Assembly (NCBI GenBank): GCA_937876225.1
Contig: CALFIC010000198.1
Coordinates: 1 to 64,000 of the forward strand
Reading direction: 5' to 3'
DNA: 64,000 nt
Source: an uncultured Chloroflexota bacterium
Lineage (GTDB): Bacteria; Chloroflexota; Chloroflexia; Chloroflexales; Roseiflexaceae
In this document: positions 54,618-62,360 of the stretch, in pieces
How the letters are laid out: every line of letters begins with the position of its first letter
Numbering within the stretch: the stretch's first letter is position 1
The notes under the pieces: generated by a model
What the model was told of the DNA's origin: nothing
What the model saw: the letters and a program-made list of their open reading frames with translations, nothing else
Databases searched by the model: none
Made by a program: the position numbers and the translations under genes

Positions 54618-55805
54618 GTGAATTATCTGTATCTGCTTTTTGCCGTAGCACATCTCGCCATTGGAGGCTTGGTTGTTCAAGCTGCCAGCAAGCAAAAAAG
54701 CTTGGGGTTGTGGTTACTCGCACTCGTCAGCCTCGGTTTAGCATATGACAATGCTATTCTCGGCATTGGTGCCATGATGGGCGCTGGCGATAGCTTGTTG
54801 CAACTCAATATTATGCGCTTCGCCATGCATGCCGTCGCAACACCGTTGATGATGATCGCTGGGCTTACCTTGGCACGCAATGCCAGTGTGAACTGGACAT
54901 GGCGCCGGAGCATGACGATTTTGGTATATGTGACGACACTTAGCTGTATTGCGTATGGTATCAACGAATACCTGACTGGTGCAGCCTTCAAAATAGCTGA
55001 TTCGGGTGTGTTGCGCTATGTGCTGGCCGAATCACATGGGCCTCCGTTAGGTGCAATCACCACGATGACATTCTTGATTGCCTTTGGTATCGCCCTCTAC
55101 ATCCAAGAACGCTCGTGGTGGTTGTTGGCCGGGGCCTTGACGATGTTTGCCAGCGCCACCTTCCAGTTGGGCATCATCGAAAACATCGGTGAAGTGTTGC
55201 TGATGGTCAGCTTCCTCGCCACTGCCCAAAAGTTCACCTACATCAACCGCGCGGGCTACTTGGCAGCCGTCGCCGCCATGAATCCCGAAGACCGCGCAGC
55301 CCAAGCAGAAGCCCAACGTGGTCGCAAACGCAAATCAGCCATCTGGAATCGCGGCTTGGCCTGGGTAATATTTGTGTCATTGACTGTCGACACGATTGCC
55401 TACTACGGCAGCAATCTAAATGACAAAGCGAACTATGCTGCCGCCAAATTGGCACAGAGTGGTGCCTATGTCACGCATTTATATGCCAGCAACATCTACT
55501 TGATGCTCTTCTTTGTGCATGCCGTGGCCAGCTTGTACTTCTATGGCGTCCCACGCTTACGTGCCAACATCCGCGCCATCCACGTCTATATCGGCTACGG
55601 TGTGTTTATCTTCACCATGGTGAGTCAGTCGGTCATCGGCATGGAACCATTGCATATGATTACCTACGTCATCAATTGGGCCTTTATTGCCGCCCATATT
55701 GTGCTGAGCTTCCGGTTTATGTTGCAACGAGTACGACGTGCCAATGTCGACCCCATGCTTGAATTGACGGTTAGCCCCCACTTGCGAGAACCCATCACCA
55801 AGTAA
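54618..55805 (+). CDS. Large polytopic membrane protein of unknown function downstream of the act operon
   Basis: A 395-residue membrane protein with about eleven hydrophobic segments in two blocks separated by a charged, Ala-rich cytoplasmic loop (PEDRAAQAEAQRGRKRK near residue 225). Membrane-embedded His residues occur in MRFAMHAVATPLMMIAG, LYASNIYLMLFFVHAVASL and HMITYVINWAFIAAH, so a cofactor is conceivable. I do not recognise the family. The start is the GTG at 54618 with GAGAGGGA 6 bases upstream; the open frame runs upstream to 54315 through sequence that is clearly not coding. It has its own promoter and a bidirectional terminator. Confidence 0.72.
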   Translation: MNYLYLLFAVAHLAIGGLVVQAASKQKSLGLWLLALVSLGLAYDNAILGIGAMMGAGDSLLQLNIMRFAMHAVATPLMMIAGLTLARNASVNWTWRRSMTILVYVTTLSCIAYGINEYLTGAAFKIADSGVLRYVLAESHGPPLGAITTMTFLIAFGIALYIQERSWWLLAGALTMFASATFQLGIIENIGEVLLMVSFLATAQKFTYINRAGYLAAVAAMNPEDRAAQAEAQRGRKRKSAIWNRGLAWVIFVSLTVDTIAYYGSNLNDKANYAAAKLAQSGAYVTHLYASNIYLMLFFVHAVASLYFYGVPRLRANIRAIHVYIGYGVFIFTMVSQSVIGMEPLHMITYVINWAFIAAHIVLSFRFMLQRVRRANVDPMLELTVSPHLREPITK

Positions 55806-55827
55806 TCCTGCCAAAAATTTCCACCCA

Positions 55828-55873
55828 AAAAACATCCCGCTGGTCACTTCATTGTGACTCGCGGGATGTTTTT
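55828..55873. terminator. Bidirectional terminator
   Basis: A long stem: outer arms 55828-55840 and 55861-55873 (AAAAACATCCCGC and complement) and inner GTCAC/GTGAC (55843-55847, 55854-55858). A- and T-rich ends serve the convergent membrane-protein and 72-aa genes. Confidence 0.88.
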
Positions 55874-55885
55874 GTGGAACTAAGA

Positions 55886-56104
55886 CTAATTGAGGTTATC
55901 GGGGGTGGTGTGCAAGGTGCGTCGGCGTGACGCCATGTCCATCACGGCCAACAAGGTGTCAGTGTCAAGGGAAGCAGCTTCGGCCTGCATCTGCAAACGG
56001 GTGTGTGACCCTTGAATGCCCATTTGCTTGAGGACGTGCTGTGCTTCGGGGATTTGCGTCATGATCTCGTCGCCAAATGATTGTGCGTGCTGTGCGTGGT
56101 CCAT
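55886..56104 (-). CDS. Small 72-residue protein of unknown function
   Basis: A short helical protein beginning MDHAQHAQSFGDEIMTQIPE, with HVLKQMGIQGSHTRLQMQAE in the middle. It is small, soluble, Met- and Gln-rich. I do not recognise it. It is convincing as a gene because GGAGG lies 5 bases before the ATG, a promoter (56146-56173) lies upstream and a strong terminator follows. It may be a regulator or stress-related small protein; no evidence decides. Confidence 0.72.
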   Translation of the reverse strand: MDHAQHAQSFGDEIMTQIPEAQHVLKQMGIQGSHTRLQMQAEAASLDTDTLLAVMDMASRRRTLHTTPDNLN

Positions 56105-56145
56105 CTTGGCCTCCTTGCCAATCAGGTAATCACTAATCCACCCAT

Positions 56146-56173
56146 ACTATAGCATAGTATTTGGATAAATCAA
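56146..56173 (-). promoter_or_regulatory. Promoter of the 72-aa gene with dyad at the -10
   Basis: On the minus strand TTGATT (56173-56168), a 16-base spacer and TATAGT (56151-56146). The -10 sits in a 7-bp dyad, ATACTAT/ATAGTAT (56144-56160). Confidence 0.5.
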
Positions 56174-56383
56174 CCAAATAAACACTGTTTTATTTGTACA
56201 AAATATACAAATTACCACAAAAAGGCATCTAAAAACAAGTGCAGGCGGTGTTTTGAATGGGACGCTCAGAATATGCGGGATAAATATGATGCTGGCAAAC
56301 AACACCGCTGGTGCGAAACGAGTAGGATGGGGCAGTTTTTTATCACAAACAACAAAACGATACCCCACAAAGAGGGAATTTAT

Positions 56384-56412
56384 TTGCCGAAAGCAGGTAA
56401 TCGTGCTAGGAT
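56384..56412 (+). promoter_or_regulatory. sucD promoter with dyad at the -10
   Basis: TTGCCG (56384-56389), a 17-base spacer and TAGGAT (56407-56412). GTGCTA-GGA-TAGCAC (56403-56417) forms a perfect dyad around the -10, a possible repressor site. Confidence 0.55.
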
Positions 56413-56448
56413 AGCACAGCGAATGGATACACGTGGGAGTACAAACAG

Positions 56449-57327
56449 ATGAGTATTTTGGTCGACCGCAATACGCGGCTCGTAGTGCAGGGTATCACCG
56501 GTCGCGAGGGTGAATTTCACACCCGACAAATGATGGCATACGGCACCAACGTGGTAGCAGGTGTTACCCCGGGTCGGGCTGGACAAAAGGCCATCGACGG
56601 TCAAGTTCCAATTTATAATAGTGTGGCCGATGCCGTACGTGAACGAGCAGCCAACACGTCGATTATCTACGTGCCAGCACCGTTTGCCCCTGACGCCATC
56701 CGTGAATCAGCAGCAGCAGGGATCAAGCTGATTGTCTGTATCACCGAAGGTATCCCCGCCAACGACATGGTCAGCACCTACGCATTTGTCCAAGAGTGTG
56801 GTGCGCGTTTGATTGGTCCCAACTGTCCGGGGTTGTTGACGCCTGGTCAAGCCAAGGTCGGGATTATCCCTGGCAATATTGCCACGCCAGGGCCAGTCGG
56901 CGTCGTCTCCAAGAGCGGCACGTTGACCTACGAAGCCGTCGATGCCTTGACCCGTATCGGGTTGGGACAAAGTACGATTGTGGGTATCGGTGGTGATCCG
57001 ATTATCGGCACCAACTATATCGATGTCCTCACGCAATTCCAGGCCGACCCCGACACCAAAGCCATCGTATTAATTGGTGAAATCGGCGGCAATGCCGAAC
57101 AAGACGCCGCTCGCTTCATCGGCAAGTATGTCACCAAACCAGTGGTTGGCTTTATTGCCGGTCGCACGGCCCCAGAAGGCAAACGCATGGGTCACGCCGG
57201 TGCGATTATTTCGGGTGGTGAAGGCACTGCCCAAGAAAAAATCGAAGCCTTGCAAGCCGTAGGCGTACGCGTCGCCGAATTACCCACCGATATTGCGCGC
57301 TTGGTCAAAGAAGCAATGGAAGCATAA
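56449..57327 (+). CDS. sucD: Succinyl-CoA ligase, alpha subunit
   Basis: A 292-residue alpha subunit of succinyl-CoA synthetase (TCA cycle, also usable in 3-hydroxypropionate-bicycle carbon flow). The CoA-binding N-terminus reads [31 protein letters not shown] and [20 protein letters not shown] are conserved, and the phospho-His is in KRMGHAGAI (His249). Length is normal. The ATG at 56449 follows GGGAG. Unusually, the beta subunit gene sucC is not adjacent: the gene stands alone between its own promoter and a terminator. Confidence 0.95.
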   Translation: MSILVDRNTRLVVQGITGREGEFHTRQMMAYGTNVVAGVTPGRAGQKAIDGQVPIYNSVADAVRERAANTSIIYVPAPFAPDAIRESAAAGIKLIVCITEGIPANDMVSTYAFVQECGARLIGPNCPGLLTPGQAKVGIIPGNIATPGPVGVVSKSGTLTYEAVDALTRIGLGQSTIVGIGGDPIIGTNYIDVLTQFQADPDTKAIVLIGEIGGNAEQDAARFIGKYVTKPVVGFIAGRTAPEGKRMGHAGAIISGGEGTAQEKIEALQAVGVRVAELPTDIARLVKEAMEA

Positions 57328-57352
57328 GGTTTCCTACCTTGCGTAAATACAG

Positions 57353-57386
57353 ACGGCGACACAATGAACGTTGTGTCGCCGTTTTT
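57353..57386 (+). terminator. sucD terminator
   Basis: Perfect 12-bp arms 57353-57364 and 57371-57382 with the TGAACG loop and a T-run to 57386. Confidence 0.92.
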
Positions 57387-57429
57387 GTACCCCTTTAATC
57401 ACTGATTCGTACAATCAACAGGAGCCACT

Positions 57430-57888
57430 ATGAGCCGTTATGTCTATTATGAAGATTATCACATCGGGAGTCAATTTGTCACTCCAGGCCGAACGATTGG
57501 CGAAACCGAAGTAAGTATGTTTGCCATGCTGACGGGAGATTTTAATCGCCTGCATACCGATGCCGAGTATATGAAAACATCGGTGTTTGGGGAACGAATT
57601 GCCCATGGGTTGCTGGGACTAGCTATCGTCAATGGGCTCAAATACCGCACTGACCTCGATCCCGACGGGATTATCGCTTTCCTCGGCGTCAACTGGAATT
57701 TTAGTGCGCCGATTAAATTCAATGACACCATCCATGCAATTTTGACCGTACAATCAATGCGTCCCACCAAACAAACTGAGCGCGGGATCGTCGTATTTGC
57801 GGCACAAGTCCTCAATCAGCACGCAGTAGTGGTACAACAAGGCGAGATGACAATGATGATGAAGCGGGCGCCACAATTCGTTGCATAA
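57430..57888 (+). CDS. MaoC-family (R)-specific enoyl-CoA hydratase-like protein
   Basis: A 152-residue single hot-dog-fold hydratase. The MaoC motif is MLTGDFNRLHTDAEYMKTS (catalytic Asp and His of the hydratase-2 signature), followed by FGERIAHGLLGLAIVNGL and NFSAPIKFNDTI. Such enzymes hydrate trans-2-enoyl-CoAs to (R)-3-hydroxyacyl-CoAs, and related folds act on mesaconyl-CoA in the 3-hydroxypropionate bicycle, though those are usually longer. The ATG at 57430 has AGGAG about 6 bases before it. Located between sucD and the sigma factor gene. Confidence 0.88.
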   Translation: MSRYVYYEDYHIGSQFVTPGRTIGETEVSMFAMLTGDFNRLHTDAEYMKTSVFGERIAHGLLGLAIVNGLKYRTDLDPDGIIAFLGVNWNFSAPIKFNDTIHAILTVQSMRPTKQTERGIVVFAAQVLNQHAVVVQQGEMTMMMKRAPQFVA

Positions 57889-57991
57889 TCGCGGTACGAT
57901 TAAGACAAAAGACAGTCCGCGTATACACCAATACCGAGGGTAGCGTATAATTTCGCCATCCTCGGTATGTTGTACGCTACACCTCGGGAGA

Positions 57992-59449
57992 TTATTCGAG
58001 ATAGCCTTGTAGGCGGTCACCGAAGTGTGGGGCGCGCAATTGACGCAGGGCATCGGCTTCGATTTGGCGGGTGCGTTCGCGGGTAATTCCAAAGGCAGCG
58101 CCGACTTCTTCGAGGGTGCGGCGGCGGCCATCGACCATGCCATAGCGCAACTGCAAAATCGCCCGCTCACGCTCGGGGAGCTCAAGAAGCGCCGTCGTGA
58201 CGTCGGCTTGGAGCATACGGCGGGTCGCAATGTCGTTGGGGGAATCACTCATTTCGTCGGCAAGCAACTCACCAATATGCCCTTCACCATCACTACTAAT
58301 GGGTTGTTCGAGTGAAATCGGTTGGGCGGAGGCTTGGAGCAAGCGACGCACTTTGCGGTCAGAGATACCCAAGGCAACGGCAATTTCGTCGGACGTAGGT
58401 TCACGTGATAAGCCTTGCTCGAGCACGCGAGTGGCACGACGCATCTGACTAATGGCATCGCTCAAATGGACAGGGAGCCGGATAAGGCGACTTTGCTCGG
58501 CGATGGCACGGGTGACGGCTTGGCGAATCCACCAGGTGGCATAGGTCGAAAAGCGATTTTTGCGCAAGATATCGAACTTCTCGACGGCTCGCATCAAACC
58601 AATATTACCTTCTTGGACGAGATCCATGAATGACAATGGCCCGCCGATGTATTTTTTGGCGACACTCACGACCAACCGCAGATTTGCTTGAATCAGATGG
58701 CGACGAGCATCAGCAGCATCTTCGACGCGACAGTGCAATTTACGGCTCTGGCGTTCACTCAAATGGAGGACATAGGTAGCAGATGTAGGCACATCGGCTA
58801 ATAGCCAATTCAATAACGCCACGATATCAATATCGATATGACTCGACAAAATTTGCTCGTAAATCACGGATAATGCAGCAATCTGGGTGAATTCAGCCAG
58901 CCACAGGAAACGTTGACGGGTACGAAAGAGCAAACTGTCTTCGTCAAACAACGGGTATGAGAGGTTGTGGTCGATACTCACCAAACCACGATTCACGGCA
59001 GGCACAAGCAATTGGGGGATAGTGGTCAATTCACCATTTGCATCGCGCCAGCGAGCCACCCACGCCGCCACCGGCAGGGGTTCACTTTGGCTCCGCACGA
59101 TATCATCAGCGAGGGCATCAATAGCACTTGACGTACGCACGCTATCGTCAGCAAGCGTATCAGTAGTCACCGATGATTGCAGTTGCCCATCAGCGGTACG
59201 TACGCTACGCGCCAGCGCTAATACATCACGAGCAAAGGCACCTGCTTCGATACGTTTGGCTAAATCATATTCATCTTGTGCTTTGAGTAATGGGTCTTGA
59301 CCGATTTCGCGCAGATACATTTGCACGGAATCTTCAACGATAAAATCTTTCGTCGTAGGTTCTTCGATGAATGCATCGGCGACATCGTCAGTCCATTGCG
59401 CATCGGGTTCTGCTACGGGGGAAAACACATGTGGATGGGAGGAATGCAT
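57992..59449 (-). CDS. RNA polymerase sigma-70 family factor (RpoD-like, group 1/2)
   Basis: A 485-residue sigma factor. Region 1.2 is [20 protein letters not shown], the core-binding region 2 runs from [12 protein letters not shown] through [18 protein letters not shown] to [20 protein letters not shown], and region 4.2 is [20 protein letters not shown]. Between regions 1.2 and 2 lies an unusually long non-conserved insert (about residues 70-225). No acidic region 1.1 is visible, so it may be a group 2 rather than the housekeeping factor. The ATG at 59449 is used; a GTG at 59455 lies two codons upstream. A TTGACA-type promoter is 25 bases upstream. Monocistronic. Confidence 0.92.
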   Translation of the reverse strand: MHSSHPHVFSPVAEPDAQWTDDVADAFIEEPTTKDFIVEDSVQMYLREIGQDPLLKAQDEYDLAKRIEAGAFARDVLALARSVRTADGQLQSSVTTDTLADDSVRTSSAIDALADDIVRSQSEPLPVAAWVARWRDANGELTTIPQLLVPAVNRGLVSIDHNLSYPLFDEDSLLFRTRQRFLWLAEFTQIAALSVIYEQILSSHIDIDIVALLNWLLADVPTSATYVLHLSERQSRKLHCRVEDAADARRHLIQANLRLVVSVAKKYIGGPLSFMDLVQEGNIGLMRAVEKFDILRKNRFSTYATWWIRQAVTRAIAEQSRLIRLPVHLSDAISQMRRATRVLEQGLSREPTSDEIAVALGISDRKVRRLLQASAQPISLEQPISSDGEGHIGELLADEMSDSPNDIATRRMLQADVTTALLELPERERAILQLRYGMVDGRRRTLEEVGAAFGITRERTRQIEADALRQLRAPHFGDRLQGYLE

Positions 59450-59473
59450 CTGCACAAGCCCCTCGCATTCTGT

Positions 59474-59501
59474 ACATTACTATATATGAAATTTATGTCA
59501 A
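59474..59501 (-). promoter_or_regulatory. Promoter of the sigma factor gene
   Basis: On the minus strand a perfect TTGACA (59501-59496), a 16-base spacer and TAATGT (59479-59474), giving a leader of about 18 bases. Confidence 0.6.
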
Positions 59502-59638
59502 CACAACATGACTCAGAAAACGAAAGTGGTTGTTGCGCTTGTAAATAAATACGCATCAACAGATAAGCTGGATGTATCGATTTTTTTGAGGGGCCATGTA
59601 CGTTAAATTACGGCGCATTTTCAAGGAGAAGGCGTATT

Positions 59639-60655
59639 TTAATGGCGACGTTGGATGACGTGATTCGCAATAGCTGCAAATGCCTCGTAACTATCATCGG
59701 TGGCATACGGAGCCAAATAGGCAAGCCCACGCGCAACACAGGCATTGGCAACGTCATAGGCGGCATCAATACCACCGGCAGCCTGAATGCAAGCGATGAC
59801 TTCGGGGACAAGTTCGGCGGGGATATTCCCTGACACGGCCAAACGCAAAACGGTACTTTGGTCAACTGCGGCAGCAAGGATAAGTGGCAGGGTAATCGTC
59901 CCCTCACGGAGGTCGTTGCCAGCAGGTTTCCCGAGCACCGCTTCGCTTTCGACCATATCAAGAATATCATCGATGATTTGAAACGCTAGCCCTAGCTCAT
60001 AGCCAAACTTACCAAGAGCGGCTACAGCGTCATCACTACCACCTGCCACGGCAATCCCCGAGCGACAAGCGGCTTCGAACAACACGGCAGTTTTGTAACC
60101 AATTTTGCGAAAATATTGGGCTTCCGCTTGTTCACGTGGCTCCACAACCGTCACCGGATTGAGTTCGCCTTCGACCATACAGCGGGCAGCATGTACATAA
60201 AACCCAATAATCCGCGGGTCGGGTTCATCAGCCAATTCGCGGGCAGCCAAACCAAACAAAAAGTCACCCAGCGCCAAAGCTACGTCACGGTCCCACGTCA
60301 TATGCACGGTAGCGCGACCACGCCGTGAACCGGCGTGGTCGACCAAATCATCGTGGACCAAGGATGCCGCATGGAGTAACTCAATCGCCACTGCAGGATG
60401 TTTGGCACGATCAAATTGATAGTTTGCAAGGCGCGCTGCCAGTAATACCAACATTACCCGCAAGCGCTTACCACCCGATTGCACGGTATAAGCACCCGCA
60501 GCACGAAGCACGGCAGTACGCGATTCGATGCGGGCGATTAATTCTTGCTCGACCCGCACCATGTCTTCGTACAAACCAACCCGCTGTAATATGTCATTGA
60601 GATGATTGCGCGAAAGGCGCGACGTTGCGCTATCTGAAATGGTCGCCTGTTGCAT
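59639..60655 (-). CDS. Polyprenyl (geranylgeranyl-type) diphosphate synthase
   Basis: A 338-residue trans-prenyltransferase. The first aspartate-rich motif is HDDLVDHAGSRRGRATVH, the second is FQIIDDILDM near residue 230, and GGKRLRVMLVLLAA near residue 65 binds isopentenyl diphosphate. Product length (GGPP or longer quinone side chain) cannot be read with certainty; residues just before the first motif (AIELLHAASLV) lack large aromatic blockers, which fits a long product. It would feed menaquinone, carotenoid or bacteriochlorophyll tails. The start is ATG 60655 with AAGG 7 bases upstream (GTG 60661 possible). It has a consensus promoter preceded by direct repeats. Confidence 0.92.
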   Translation of the reverse strand: MQQATISDSATSRLSRNHLNDILQRVGLYEDMVRVEQELIARIESRTAVLRAAGAYTVQSGGKRLRVMLVLLAARLANYQFDRAKHPAVAIELLHAASLVHDDLVDHAGSRRGRATVHMTWDRDVALALGDFLFGLAARELADEPDPRIIGFYVHAARCMVEGELNPVTVVEPREQAEAQYFRKIGYKTAVLFEAACRSGIAVAGGSDDAVAALGKFGYELGLAFQIIDDILDMVESEAVLGKPAGNDLREGTITLPLILAAAVDQSTVLRLAVSGNIPAELVPEVIACIQAAGGIDAAYDVANACVARGLAYLAPYATDDSYEAFAAIANHVIQRRH

Positions 60656-60694
60656 CGTCACGCCTTCTCCAACCAGTTTGCAATAAGTCTGTTA

Positions 60695-60722
60695 ACTATA
60701 TCACAAAGTTTTCATCTGTCAA
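60695..60722 (-). promoter_or_regulatory. Consensus promoter of the polyprenyl synthase gene
   Basis: On the minus strand a perfect TTGACA (60722-60717), a 16-base spacer and TATAGT (60700-60695) preceded by TG. A strong promoter by sequence, placed directly beside the 11-bp repeats. Confidence 0.75.
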
Positions 60723-60752
60723 TGCAAATATTGTGCAAATATTGTGCAAATA
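60723..60752. repeat. 11-bp direct repeats abutting the -35 box
   Basis: TGCAAATATTG occurs at 60723-60733 and 60734-60744, with a third partial copy TGCAAATA at 60745-60752. The array touches the TTGACA of the polyprenyl synthase promoter. One unit equals about one helical turn, so copies lie on the same DNA face, as expected for a cooperatively bound activator. Confidence 0.7.
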
Positions 60753-60763
60753 CTAGATATAAA

Positions 60764-61396
60764 TTACCAGGCGCCACGCACGACTTCGAGTTTGCTGAGG
60801 TGGGCGGCTTCACTGAGGCTGGCGAGATAGGTCAAGTCGCTCCCATATTCGATGACCGAAATACTGGCGTTGGTGACCCAAATCCGATTAATACCATCCA
60901 TGTGCATGCCCAACGCATCGGCCACGAGGATTTTGACGACGACATCGTGGGTCGAGACGAGGACCGTTTGGTCGGGGTGGGTTTGGATGAGGCGTTCTTT
61001 GAAGTCAAGGACCCGTTTGAGGATATCGCTGAAGCTTTCGCCACCCGGCATATGTGAACGAGTAGGGTGCAAGCGCCATTCACGCAAACCGTTGCCGTAT
61101 TTGGCAATAACTTCGTCAACCATCAACCCAGCCCAATCACCATGATCGATTTCGATGACGGCTGGTTCGATCACAAACGGAGTATCGGGATGGAAGCGAT
61201 GCACGGCTTCGCCGGTCAAGCGTGCGCGTTGCAAGGGGCTGGCATAAATGGTATGGAATGATTCGGTGCGTAAACGCTCTGCGAGGGCATCGGCTTGGCG
61301 TACGCCCATTTCGGACAACGGCGCATCATATTGTCCTTGATAACGACCGATACGATTCCATTCACTTTCGCCGTGACGTACAATAATTAAACGCAT
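60764..61396 (-). CDS. Histidine phosphatase (phosphoglycerate-mutase-like) family protein
   Basis: A 210-residue branch of the histidine phosphatase superfamily. The phospho-acceptor motif is IIVRHGESEWN (His8), then YASPLQRARLTGE, the general acid is in EIDHGDWAGL, and the second His is in VSTHDVVVK. This pattern fits broad-specificity phosphatases and GpmB/CobC-type enzymes rather than the classical glycolytic mutase. Substrate unknown. It lies divergent from the TPR-like gene, and its stop is 11 bases from the repeat array of the polyprenyl synthase. Confidence 0.88.
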   Translation of the reverse strand: MRLIIVRHGESEWNRIGRYQGQYDAPLSEMGVRQADALAERLRTESFHTIYASPLQRARLTGEAVHRFHPDTPFVIEPAVIEIDHGDWAGLMVDEVIAKYGNGLREWRLHPTRSHMPGGESFSDILKRVLDFKERLIQTHPDQTVLVSTHDVVVKILVADALGMHMDGINRIWVTNASISVIEYGSDLTYLASLSEAAHLSKLEVVRGAW

Positions 61397-61431
61397 ATGG
61401 TATGCTACCCTATAGATACAATAATACCCTT

Positions 61432-62355
61432 ATGGCATTATACACGACCTCATCACACAACACTATGAACACATCAACCAACCAACCATTAATGCCGGCA
61501 TTACGCCAAGCGCTGACGAGTGCCGAACCACTCGCATTAGTATTTCATGAAAAGCCGGGCGAAGCCCAGCGCTTCTTGGCATTACTCGACCAGATTCATG
61601 ATTTGGCCGCCCAATGTACCCAAGCAGGACTTGAAATTGCGTCGGAGCAGGTCCGCATTGTGGCGCTCAATGCACGAGCATTACGTGATGCCGAGCGCTT
61701 TATGCGGGCCTATGGCAATACCCCCATTCCCGCAACAAGTTATTTTGGGCCACAATTACGAGATCTAGCGCTCCAACGCCAAAAAAATCGCCGGCGAAGG
61801 ATCATTACGTCGATAGCAATTGCCCTTACAATCATTGGTATCATTGCGGTCGTGGTTTGGACCACTCCCGAAAGCCCCAACACCACGTTGATTTTGAATG
61901 CGGCGATTAGTGGTGACCATGCCAAGGCGCTCCAAGTCGCCCAAGACCAAGCCCAGAAATTCCCCACCGACAGCGAGACGCTGGTATGGTTATCAGTATT
62001 ATCCGCACTACAAGGTGACCAGCCGGCAGCACAACTGGCATGGCAAACAGCCCAAAAATACAGTGATAACCCCGATTCGTTGATTTATCTTCGTGGCAAT
62101 GACTTACTCCTCGTCGGTCAATACGACCAAGCAAGTGCAGATGCCACTACGTTACAAGCAAACCCCGCCACCAACCCCGAAGGATTATTTCTGGCGGCAG
62201 GAGTAGCTGAAGCCCAAGGGGACGTCAAAACAGCCATTGAACTGATGCGCAAAACCGCTGACGCCGCCGAAGCGGCGGGACGCGCAGAATTTGCGGTAAT
62301 GGCACGTATTCGGATGGGTGGGCTGATGCAATATGGCATGCCCAAAAAACCATAA
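61432..62355 (+). CDS. Membrane-anchored protein with TPR-like repeats
   Basis: A protein of about 307 residues. A cytoplasmic N-terminal helical part (LRQALTSAEPLALVFHEKPG) is followed by a basic QRQKNRRRR stretch and one membrane helix (IITSIAIALTIIGIIAVVVW near residue 128), then Ala-rich helical hairpins outside (AAISGDHAKALQVAQDQAQ; AQGDVKTAIELMRKTADAAE) that look like tetratricopeptide repeats. I do not recognise a specific family. The start is unclear: ATG 61402, 61432 and 61465 are possible and none has a good ribosome site; a TACAAT at 61417-61422 would suit a leaderless start at 61432. It converges on the HerA-type gene with 5 bases between. Confidence 0.65.
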   Translation: MALYTTSSHNTMNTSTNQPLMPALRQALTSAEPLALVFHEKPGEAQRFLALLDQIHDLAAQCTQAGLEIASEQVRIVALNARALRDAERFMRAYGNTPIPATSYFGPQLRDLALQRQKNRRRRIITSIAIALTIIGIIAVVVWTTPESPNTTLILNAAISGDHAKALQVAQDQAQKFPTDSETLVWLSVLSALQGDQPAAQLAWQTAQKYSDNPDSLIYLRGNDLLLVGQYDQASADATTLQANPATNPEGLFLAAGVAEAQGDVKTAIELMRKTADAAEAAGRAEFAVMARIRMGGLMQYGMPKKP

Positions 62356-62360
62356 CCGGG

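Larger units (their letters stand above)
56105..56448. other. Divergent promoter region between the 72-aa gene and sucD
   Basis: 344 bases containing the promoter for the small gene (56146-56173, minus) and that of sucD (56384-56412, plus). Both -10 boxes lie inside short palindromes. The middle is AT-rich without genes. Confidence 0.55.
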
